Positions 1-6,006 of a stretch of 7,021 nt of DNA are shown here, one piece after another. The translations under genes and the position numbers were made by a program. The stretch is from assembly GCA_964477875.1 (NCBI GenBank), contig CAYZFR010000205.1, positions 1 to 7,021 of the forward strand. The letters run 5' to 3'. This stretch comes from Kuafuiihalomonas sp964477875. Lineage in GTDB: Bacteria > Myxococcota > Kuafuiibacteriia > Kuafuiibacteriales > Kuafuiibacteriaceae. The notes under the pieces were generated by a model, which ran no database searches, had not been told where the DNA came from, and saw only the letters and a list, made by a program, of their open reading frames with translations. Each line of letters opens with the position of its first letter. Position 1 is the stretch's first letter.

Positions 1-9
1 AACATCGAC

Positions 10-49
10 CTCTGTGAACTCCGTGAAATTCCTCCGTGAACTCCGTGGT
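10..49. repeat. 9-bp-period intergenic tandem repeat (CTCCGTGAA unit)
   Basis: Four near-identical 9-mers: CTCTGTGAA (10-18), CTCCGTGAA (19-27), then after an ATTC spacer CTCCGTGAA (32-40) and CTCCGTGGT (41-49). This makes two 18-bp blocks agreeing at 15 of 18 positions. It is noncoding, 46 bp beyond the stop of the SusE-like gene, and is cut off from its wider context by the window edge. Similar CTCCGTG-rich intergenic repeats are, from memory, dispersed in many environmental bacterial genomes; their function is unclear. Confidence 0.7.
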
Positions 50-50
50 G

Positions 51-85
51 AAAAAAGGGGAGTGGTAAAAAAAGGAGAGTGGGGG
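51..85. repeat. Duplicated purine-rich block in the 3' flank of the SusE-like gene
   Basis: A6-GGGGAGTGGT (51-66) is followed directly by a near copy, A7-GGAGAGTGGGGG (67-85). On the minus strand, which is the transcript sense, these are T7 and T6 runs about 22 and 39 bases after the SusE-like stop. T runs there could aid transcript release, but no convincing stem precedes either of them, so it is listed as a repeat and not as a terminator. Confidence 0.55.
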
Positions 86-94
86 AAAATGGGT

Positions 95-1231
95 TTACTG
101 CTCAATGTCCATGGAGTAATCGTTGAAGTCCACGGTAATGCGGTAGTTGCCCTCCTGCCCAGGCTGCACCCGCCATTTGTTATCGGGGCCGTCGCAGGCT
201 TGGGTGATGATGAAGCTGCTGTTGCTCACCGACTGGTCAGGGTTGGCGGCATTGAGCCAATCCCCATCGCACCAATCTCCGGTAAAAGTGGAGATTTTGA
301 ATTCTCCCGCAGAAAGGCTGCCTTCAAACGTGAAGACAAAGGGATCCTGGCTCGACTGGGTAAAAGCCTGCGGGCTGCCGATGTTCCAGCCACTGGGGGA
401 GGCGTCGCCCACGAGGTAAAGGTCGCTATAAGGCGGGGCGATGCCCGACCGGATCTCGATGGTCTGGCTGAGCAGGTCCACGGTGAGGGAGTAATTACCC
501 GTCTCGGTGATTTCCCATTGCAAATCAGCACCGCTGCCCCCCTGGTTGTACACGATGCGGGTGGGGTCGTCGGGATCGCGGGTATAAAAATCCTGGCAGA
601 AGCAACCCTCACGGTTCACCGCGAACTTGAAGGTCCCCGGCGACAATTGCCCGGCGTAGGTGAAAGTTCGCCGTCGCGAGCGCGAGGCCTCCATTTCGAT
701 GGCCTGACCGATGTCCCAGCCCGCCGCCGTGGCGCTGCCAAAGAGGAACAACTGGGTCGATACCGGCTGAAACAAGGTCACCGAAAAAGGCACCTCAGCC
801 ACCTGGAGGGCCACCTCATGGGTGGTAAAAGTGGCCTGTACCCGCGCCATCAATTCGTGCCTTTCGTTGGCCGCCAGGCCCGCCTCCAGCAAGCGTTGGT
901 TCAGCGTGCCGTGGTCGAGAGAATAACTAAAGCGCGCTGGCTCCCCCTCCACCAAGCGCAGCAGCGGCTCGGCAAAGTCGCTCCCCGCCCGGTCGATTTC
1001 CAGGGTGTAGAAAATCGCCGCTCCCGTGCCCTGGTTGCTCCCCGTGGTCCAGCTAAAGTTCAGCCGGTTGTCCAGCAGCCGCTCTTCCAAGGTGAGTTCC
1101 GTCTGAGAAAGGGTCAGCTTGAGTTCCTTGGCTTGCCCGAGGTCTGGGTCGATCAGCGCTTGCTGGCAAGCCGAAAAGAGCAGGATGAAGGCCAAGCCTA
1201 GCGCGGAAAAATAGGTTGTGAGTTTCAGCAT
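95..1231 (-). CDS. SusE/SusF-like outer-membrane carbohydrate-binding lipoprotein
   Basis: A 378-residue lipoprotein likely to present carbohydrate-binding modules on the cell surface beside the SusC/SusD pair. The signal peptide ends LLFSAC, with lipid attachment at Cys22. Residues about 25-155 resemble the N-terminal SusE beta-sandwich. Two tandem repeats follow, about 160-263 and 270-378, and they match each other: LFLFGSA.AAGWDIG versus LYLVGDA.PSGWNIG, GTFKFAV versus GEFKIST, LQWEI versus NKWRV, GNYSLTVD versus GNYRITVD. This is the SusE/SusF starch-binding-like fold. Candidate ligand contacts, by analogy only, are Trp172/Trp282, Lys202/Lys312 and Trp239/Trp353. The second copy carries extra Trp320 and Trp325 in GDWCDGDW. 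ATG at 1231 is preferred because it gives a compact lipoprotein signal. In-frame ATGs at 1264 and 1297 would add residues, and the latter overlaps the SusD gene by 14 bp. Last gene of the visible operon; the ligand is unknown. Confidence 0.88.
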   Translation of the reverse strand: MLKLTTYFSALGLAFILLFSACQQALIDPDLGQAKELKLTLSQTELTLEERLLDNRLNFSWTTGSNQGTGAAIFYTLEIDRAGSDFAEPLLRLVEGEPARFSYSLDHGTLNQRLLEAGLAANERHELMARVQATFTTHEVALQVAEVPFSVTLFQPVSTQLFLFGSATAAGWDIGQAIEMEASRSRRRTFTYAGQLSPGTFKFAVNREGCFCQDFYTRDPDDPTRIVYNQGGSGADLQWEITETGNYSLTVDLLSQTIEIRSGIAPPYSDLYLVGDASPSGWNIGSPQAFTQSSQDPFVFTFEGSLSAGEFKISTFTGDWCDGDWLNAANPDQSVSNSSFIITQACDGPDNKWRVQPGQEGNYRITVDFNDYSMDIEQ

Positions 1232-1283
1232 GAGTAGTCCATTGAAGAATTGAGAGAGGAGCATCACCAAGTCGCTAATGATC

Positions 1284-2759
1284 TCAGTATCCCGCATTCT
1301 GCGTCAGGTTCGGATTGCGGTCCAGTTCGATCTGCGGAATGGGAAACAGCAGGTGCTTTTCGGCGGCGTTGCTGCGCCCGATGGAGCGCAGGAAGTTGAG
1401 GCCATACTGGCCTTGGTTGACCCGGATCAGGTCAAACCAGCGGTGCCCTTCGAAAGCCAGCTCCATGCGCCGCTCATGCAGCAGCAGGGCGCGAAACTCC
1501 GCCTGGTCCAGGGTACTGGGCACAGGCGGCAACCCGGCCCGGGCCCGCACCCGGTTCAGGGGCATCTGGGCGGCTAAGGTCTGCCCCAATTCATTTAAGG
1601 CCTCGGCCCGCATCAGCAGCACATCCGCGTAGCGAAGCACCGGAAAGTTCAGCGGGCTGTTGTCAAAGGAGGCGACCTCGCTCACGGGCACCAGAAACTT
1701 ACGCACGTTGTAGCTGGTCAGCGAAAAGCTGGACAGGTAGGGCTTGCCCTCAAAAGTCGGCCCGCCTTCGTAGAGGATCGTGGCCTCCTTGCGCCGGTCG
1801 CCCGGCTCGTAAGCATCCACAAATTCTTGGGTGGGCTGGTTCCAGCCAAAGCCACCTGCTACGAAGCCCGCCCCGCGCGGCCCCATGAAGGGACTGGTCC
1901 AGGAAGCTTGGTTTTCATTGCTCCAAAAACTAAACCCCCCATCGCTGGCATACTGCACCTCAAACAGCGACTCGATGCCGTTTTCGGTAGCAGGGTGGAA
2001 GTTGTCAGCATAATCGGCCTGTAGGTCGTAGCCCAGCCCGGCGACCTGGGCAGTGAGATCTACCACCTCGTTCCAGTTCCCCCGGGTCAGGTGGACCTTG
2101 GCCAACATGCCCAGGGCAGCGCCCTTGCTGGCCCGGCCCAGGTCCTGGGGGCGGTAGCTGCTCTTTTCTGGCAGCAACTGAGCGGCTTGCTCCAGGTCGT
2201 CGATGATCAGGTTGTAGACCAGCTCCTGCGGGTCCCGGGCGGGCTTCAGGTCCGTATCCGAGCTGCCCGGTTCGGTGATCAGCGGCACATCGCCAAAGTA
2301 GCGCACCAGGATGAAGTAGTAGTGCGCCCGCAGAAAGTGCGCCTCGCCCAGGCTGCGGTCCCGGCTGGCCGCGTCGATCTCGAGGGTAGGCGCCACCTTC
2401 AGCACGATATTGGCCATCAGGATGCCAGGCCAGGGGCCGCGCCAGAGGTCGAGCACGCCCGCGTTATCCGGGGCGGTCACAAAGTTGGCCATGTCCTGGG
2501 TTTCGATGCCGTCTGAGCCGCCTCCCGCACCCACGATGCTGTTGCCCGCCATGATGTCCGAGGTCCACATGCGGAGGTTGTAGAGCTTGGGCCATTGCAG
2601 GGGCTGGTAGGCCCCATTGACCACCGTGGTCAGCTCCTCGGCATTGGTGGGGTAGTTGGCGGTGTTGATGGTGTCGAGCGGGGCCCGATCGAGAAATTCC
2701 TCGGAGCAGGCTGACAGCAGCCCGAGTAGGAGGAGCAATATGAGGAGTAGGTATTTCAT
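1284..2759 (-). CDS. RagB/SusD-family surface glycan-binding lipoprotein
   Basis: A 491-residue lipoprotein predicted to bind glycan at the cell surface and to close as a lid over the SusC barrel. Its lipoprotein signal is a leucine-rich segment ending LLSAC, with lipid attachment at Cys18. The next residues are SEE, an acidic stretch of the kind linked to surface export in Bacteroidota. Family motifs are intact: FLDRAP (22), HFLRAHYYFILVRYFGDVPL (141-160), the TPR-type segment around 205-245, LRYADVLLMRAEALNELG (375), LNRVRARAGLP (401), LLLHERRMELAFEGHRWFDL (425-444) and LLFPIPQIELDRNPNLTQN (470). The C-terminal GY is typical. The ATG at 2759 is directly followed by the signal peptide, so the start is secure. 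It lies 37 bp after the SusC-like gene and 52 bp before the SusE-like gene, with no terminator visible in either gap, so all three are probably co-transcribed. The ligand cannot be predicted from the sequence alone. Confidence 0.97.
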   Translation of the reverse strand: MKYLLLILLLLLGLLSACSEEFLDRAPLDTINTANYPTNAEELTTVVNGAYQPLQWPKLYNLRMWTSDIMAGNSIVGAGGGSDGIETQDMANFVTAPDNAGVLDLWRGPWPGILMANIVLKVAPTLEIDAASRDRSLGEAHFLRAHYYFILVRYFGDVPLITEPGSSDTDLKPARDPQELVYNLIIDDLEQAAQLLPEKSSYRPQDLGRASKGAALGMLAKVHLTRGNWNEVVDLTAQVAGLGYDLQADYADNFHPATENGIESLFEVQYASDGGFSFWSNENQASWTSPFMGPRGAGFVAGGFGWNQPTQEFVDAYEPGDRRKEATILYEGGPTFEGKPYLSSFSLTSYNVRKFLVPVSEVASFDNSPLNFPVLRYADVLLMRAEALNELGQTLAAQMPLNRVRARAGLPPVPSTLDQAEFRALLLHERRMELAFEGHRWFDLIRVNQGQYGLNFLRSIGRSNAAEKHLLFPIPQIELDRNPNLTQNAGY

Positions 2760-2796
2760 TGCGAGTGGCTTAAAGAGTAGGGCGCAAATGCCTGGC

Positions 2797-5700
2797 TTAA
2801 AAATCCAAATTCAGGCCTGCCGATACCGTGCGGGTAACTGGGTAGAGGTTGTTGTCGATGCCGCCAACCGAAGCTTCGGGGTCGAAGCCCGAGTAGCGGG
2901 TCAGGGTATAGAGATTCTGGCCAGAGACATAGACGCTGGCCTTTTCAAAGATTTTTTGCCCAAACCAAACCGGGGGAAGCTGGTAGCTCAGGGTAGCTGT
3001 CTTGACGCGCAAGTAAGAGCCATCTTCGATGAAGCGATCAGAGGCGCGGCTGTTGTTGTTGGGGTCGCCAAACACGGCGCGTGGCATCTCTTGGCTGGTG
3101 CCAGGCCCGGTCCAGCGGTCGAGGACCGCCGTGGTTTGGTTGGTGGTTACCGCCATGCCTTCGGTGAAAATGCGGTTGGCGTTGAAGATCTCGTTGCCAT
3201 ACACGCCTTGCAGGAAGACCGTCAGGCTGAGCTTGCGCCAGCTCAGGGTATTGTTGAGGGAGAAGGTGTAGTCGGGCAGGGGGCTACCCAGGAAGGTACG
3301 GTCGGCGTCGGTGATCAGGCCATCGTGGTTCAGGTCGCGAAAGCGAAGGTCGCCGGCGGAGGTGCCGTTGCTAGGCGAGCTGCCCGGCACCTGCTGGGCA
3401 TGGGCGGCTACTTCCTCCGGGTTTTGGAACAGGCCGTCGGTCTGGTAGCCATAAAAAACGTTGATCGGATAGCCGTTTTGGATGCGTGAGAGGGCGAAGT
3501 TCAGGCCGATGTTGCCTGTGACGAGGGGCACATCGCTGTTCAGGTCGATCACCTCGTTTTGGTTGTAGCTGAAGACAAAATCCGAAGTCCAGCGCCAATC
3601 CGCCTTTTCGACATTCACGGTGCTGAGCAAGATCTCTATCCCCCGGTTTTGGACCTGCCCGGCATTGACAAAGGGCACGAAAATATCCGAATAGCCCGAA
3701 GTCACCGGCACCGGCTGCGGCACCAGCATGTCCTTGGTATTTTTCAGATAAGCATCCACCGTCAGGTTTACCCGATTCTTCCAGAGGGCCAGGTCCAGGC
3801 CCAGGTTGTACTGTTCCTGCGACTCCCACTGCACGTTGGCGTTGGGCAAAACCGTGGGTACAGCGGCGATGGCGAAGTTGCCCCCGAAGTTGTAGAGGTA
3901 AGTGTTGTAGCTGGAGGCAAAGGAATAGTTGCCAATTTCCTGGTTGCCGGTGATGCCGGCGCCCAGCCGCAGCTTGAGGTCTTCGATCCAGCGCGAGGAG
4001 AAGAAGTTTTCTTCCGAAATCCGCCAGGACACCGATCCAGAGGGGAAGTTGCCGTAGCGGTTGCCCTCGCCAAAGCGGGAAGAACCATCGCGGCGCAAGG
4101 TGGCGGTGAGGTAGTATTTGCCTGCGAAATCAGCATTTACCCGGGTAAAGAGCGAAAAGATGGCCCATTCCGAGGCACTGCCATTGAGGGTGATCTGGTC
4201 TACGCCATTGTCGAGGGTCTGGGTCTGGGTGCTGGGGAAATTCTGGATGGAGCCGCTGAGGTATTCGAAGCGATTCTCCTGGGCACTGGTCCCCACCACC
4301 CCACTGAGGTGCAGGCCGTTGTCCCAGCGTCGCTCGTAGGTCAGGGTATTGTCCCAGAGCAAGGTGATGGCCTGGTTCGCCCCCTCGCCGAGGAACGCAT
4401 TCTCCTGGATGTCCGAACCCCATTGGTAGGGAGGGGCCCAGGTACGGGTCTTCCAGAAATTGGCTTCCAGGCCCAGCAAGGTCTTGAATGTGAAATGATC
4501 GAGGAAGGTCAGCTCCCCGAACACTGAGCCTTGGGCGTTGTAGCCCCGGGTAGTATTCTCCACTGTGAGGGCCTTACCGAGGGGGTTTTCTACGTCGCCA
4601 GAATAGATTGGCTGTCCCACCGGTCCGGTAAAATCCCCCGTCGAGTCGTACACCGCCTGCGTAGGCAAGGCCAGCATGGCCCGCTGCAAGCTGAAGTCGC
4701 CGCTGCGCTTGATGTCGTGGTTGAGTTTCAGGGTATTGCCAAACTTCAGGAAATCGGTGGCCCAGGTATCGGTGTTGAATTGCAGAATGAACCGCTGATA
4801 ATCAGTCCCCTGCACGATGCCTTTCTGGTCGAAATAGTTGAAAGAGGTATATATCCGCGAGCGCTCGTTGCCGCCGGAGTAACTCAGGGTGTAGTTGCGC
4901 AGCGTCGCCGGACGAAAAAATTCGCCCAGCCAGTCGGTTCCCTCTCCCAGGTCTGCGGGGTTGCGAAATTCCGGGTTGAGCGGAATGCCGCCTGCGGCCA
5001 GCAGGTCGTTGTGAAAGTCGGCGAATTGCGCCGCGTTGAGCACCTCTACCTGATCGGTGGCCTGGGCGATGCCTTCGTACATGTCAAACGAAAGGCTGGT
5101 CTCCGATCCCGAACCCCGTTTGGTCTGGATGATCACCACCCCGTTGGCCCCGCGCGCCCCGTAGATGGCGGTGGCCGAGGCATCCTTGAGCACCTGGATG
5201 GAAGCCACATCGTTGAGGTTGACCTGGTTGAGCCCGCCATTGAGGGGCATGCCATCTACCACCACCAGCGGATCGTTGTTGCCGATGGTACCCAGTCCGC
5301 GGATGCGGATGGTGGGGTTGCTGCCCGGCTGCCCGTTGGTGATGACCTGCACCCCGGCGGCGCGGCCTTGGATGGCCTCGCCAATGTTGGGGACGGGCAC
5401 GGCTTCCAGCGCTTCGGTTTCAATCGAGCTGATGGCCCCGGTCACGTCCTTTTTGCGCTGGGTCCCGTAGCCGATGAGCACCACTTCGTCCAGGGAAAGA
5501 TTTTGGGGAGACAGCACCACCTTGAGTTGGCTCCGGCCATCCAGGGCAATAGTGGTGGTTTCGTAGCCCAAGTACCGAAAAATTAAGCTGACCCTTTGGA
5601 GGTCGACCCCGCTAAATTCGAAACGGCCTTCTTCCCGGCTAAGGGCGCCCCGGTTGGTCCCTTTTACCATGATGGTTACCCCCACCAGCGGCGTGCCAGC

Positions 5701-5850
5701 CAAGCTTTTCACCTGACCTTGTACCGAGGGGTTCTGAGCCCGTGACAGGTTTGGGAAAATCAATCCTGCTATCAGGAAAAAAGGCCAGATTTTCGGGGAA
5801 AGCGGATTCCAGGTCATCCAGCGCTTCGCGCTTCGTGTAAGTAGATTCAC
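2797..5850 (-). CDS. SusC/RagA-family TonB-dependent outer-membrane glycan transporter
   Basis: A 1017-residue outer-membrane transporter expected to import oligosaccharides with TonB/ExbBD energy, capped by the SusD partner. An N-terminal signal peptide probably ends at SRA|Q (residue 38). A carboxypeptidase-regulatory-like beta domain follows (about 42-117), then the SusC hallmark DEVVLIGYGTQRKKDVTGAI (121-140). The plug (about 125-245) contains RIRGLGTI (182), PLVVVDGMP (194) and LKDASATAIYGARGANGVVI (221). The barrel has family motifs such as RRDGSSRFGEGNRYG (586), NGYPINVFYGYQTDGLF (792) and YSGFDPEAS (986), and ends in an aromatic residue. There is no STN domain, so direct anti-sigma signalling is unlikely. 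Length is normal for the family and no frameshift is seen. The start is uncertain: GTG at 5850 gives a more basic signal-peptide n-region, while ATG at 5817 also gives a workable signal peptide. An in-frame TAG lies about 27 bases upstream of the GTG. It is the first gene of the operon, 37 bp before the SusD gene. Confidence 0.97.
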   Translation of the reverse strand: MNLLTRSAKRWMTWNPLSPKIWPFFLIAGLIFPNLSRAQNPSVQGQVKSLAGTPLVGVTIMVKGTNRGALSREEGRFEFSGVDLQRVSLIFRYLGYETTTIALDGRSQLKVVLSPQNLSLDEVVLIGYGTQRKKDVTGAISSIETEALEAVPVPNIGEAIQGRAAGVQVITNGQPGSNPTIRIRGLGTIGNNDPLVVVDGMPLNGGLNQVNLNDVASIQVLKDASATAIYGARGANGVVIIQTKRGSGSETSLSFDMYEGIAQATDQVEVLNAAQFADFHNDLLAAGGIPLNPEFRNPADLGEGTDWLGEFFRPATLRNYTLSYSGGNERSRIYTSFNYFDQKGIVQGTDYQRFILQFNTDTWATDFLKFGNTLKLNHDIKRSGDFSLQRAMLALPTQAVYDSTGDFTGPVGQPIYSGDVENPLGKALTVENTTRGYNAQGSVFGELTFLDHFTFKTLLGLEANFWKTRTWAPPYQWGSDIQENAFLGEGANQAITLLWDNTLTYERRWDNGLHLSGVVGTSAQENRFEYLSGSIQNFPSTQTQTLDNGVDQITLNGSASEWAIFSLFTRVNADFAGKYYLTATLRRDGSSRFGEGNRYGNFPSGSVSWRISEENFFSSRWIEDLKLRLGAGITGNQEIGNYSFASSYNTYLYNFGGNFAIAAVPTVLPNANVQWESQEQYNLGLDLALWKNRVNLTVDAYLKNTKDMLVPQPVPVTSGYSDIFVPFVNAGQVQNRGIEILLSTVNVEKADWRWTSDFVFSYNQNEVIDLNSDVPLVTGNIGLNFALSRIQNGYPINVFYGYQTDGLFQNPEEVAAHAQQVPGSSPSNGTSAGDLRFRDLNHDGLITDADRTFLGSPLPDYTFSLNNTLSWRKLSLTVFLQGVYGNEIFNANRIFTEGMAVTTNQTTAVLDRWTGPGTSQEMPRAVFGDPNNNSRASDRFIEDGSYLRVKTATLSYQLPPVWFGQKIFEKASVYVSGQNLYTLTRYSGFDPEASVGGIDNNLYPVTRTVSAGLNLDF

Positions 5851-5851
5851 G

Positions 5852-5857
5852 TCCTTT
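5852..5857 (-). promoter_or_regulatory. Shine-Dalgarno-like AAAGGA next to the GTG start
   Basis: AAAGGA on the minus strand ends one base before the GTG at 5850, too close for normal ribosome spacing, and lies 34 bases before the alternative ATG at 5817, too far. Bacteroidota generally rely little on Shine-Dalgarno pairing, so this motif does not settle the start and may be chance. Confidence 0.2.
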
Positions 5858-5863
5858 AAGTTT

Positions 5864-5878
5864 GGAACAACAAGTTCC
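5864..5878 (-). promoter_or_regulatory. Inverted repeat GGAAC-N5-GTTCC before the transporter start
   Basis: On the minus strand GGAAC, five bases (TTGTT) and GTTCC form perfect 5-bp arms centred about 21 bases upstream of the GTG start. It lies between the candidate promoter and the start codon, so it could be an operator half-site pair or a small leader hairpin affecting translation. A repeat this short can arise by chance, so the functional reading is weak. Confidence 0.35.
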
Positions 5879-5889
5879 TACTTCCCACT

Positions 5890-5921
5890 CAAAAAGAAGG
5901 TGACGTATAAGAGCTTACATA
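5890..5921 (-). promoter_or_regulatory. Candidate Bacteroidota-type promoter for the Sus operon
   Basis: The known Bacteroidota housekeeping promoter is TTTG near -33 and TAnnTTTG near -7. Read on the minus strand, this segment has TATG (5921-5918), a 20-base spacer and TCTTTTTG (5897-5890), with one mismatch in the fixed positions of each element. Transcription would start near 5884, giving an untranslated leader of about 34 bases before the GTG at 5850. The site sits immediately after the upstream terminator, where a separate promoter is expected. The match is imperfect and was found by eye. Confidence 0.35.
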
Positions 5922-5958
5922 GAATAAAATCAGCGACTTTAAATATTAAGCCGCTGAT
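5920..5958 (-). terminator. Intrinsic terminator after the regulator gene
   Basis: On the minus strand, ATCAGCG (from 5958) pairs perfectly with CGCTGAT (ending 5929). A G-T wobble and three further pairs (CTT with AAG) give an 11-bp stem around an 8-base AT-rich loop. The T-rich run TTTTATTCT follows directly. It lies about 50 bp after the regulator's TAG stop and ahead of the SusC-like gene, so it should end the regulator transcript and leave the Sus operon to its own promoter. The plus-strand side lacks a comparable T run, so it looks one-directional. Confidence 0.75.
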
Positions 5959-6006
5959 ATTCATACATCTAATAAAATAGAGATGGCCTAGCTATATAGA
6001 AGAAAT

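Larger units (their letters stand above)
95..5850 (-). other. Predicted susC-susD-susE-like operon
   Basis: Three same-strand genes separated by 37 and 52 bp, with no terminator-like hairpin in either gap, preceded by a terminator and a candidate promoter. The gene order follows the transporter, lid and accessory binding protein layout of Sus-type loci. Further operon genes, such as a hydrolase, could lie beyond base 1, but the noncoding repeat at the left edge suggests a break there. Confidence 0.8.

Noticed and set aside
1..94. CRISPR array or attachment site at the left edge
   Set aside because: The repeats are 9 bp with no or 4-bp spacing and no unique spacers. No integrase, tRNA end or target duplication is visible.
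14..1201. A 395-codon plus-strand open frame opposite the SusE-like gene
   Set aside because: It is fully antisense to a gene with a clear lipoprotein signal and repeat structure. Its translation is low-complexity, rich in R, G, V and A, and shows no recognisable domain. Chance is the simplest explanation in GC-rich DNA.
1232..1297. Longer SusE-like start at 1297 or 1264
   Set aside because: These starts put extra residues ahead of a compact lipoprotein signal and, for 1297, overlap the SusD gene. ATG 1231 is the simpler choice.
3371..3829. Minus-strand frames of 90-150 codons inside the SusC-like gene
   Set aside because: They are out-of-frame readings of the transporter and are rich in P, G and R. 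The main frame is intact across them, so they do not mark a frameshift.
2656..5586. A chain of long plus-strand open frames (2656-3489, 3559-4527, 4531-5586) opposite the SusC-like gene
   Set aside because: They mirror conserved SusC coding sequence and show no signal peptides, domains or motifs. The near-continuous chain reflects rare stop codons in that antisense frame.
5966..5985. Second hairpin in the gap, CATCT-N10-AGATG
   Set aside because: Five pairs with a 10-base AT-rich loop are too weak to call, and the stronger terminator hairpin lies next to it.
5992..5999. Palindrome CTATATAG just after the regulator stop
   Set aside because: An 8-base AT-rich palindrome is expected by chance in AT-rich intergenic DNA, and nothing else supports a site.
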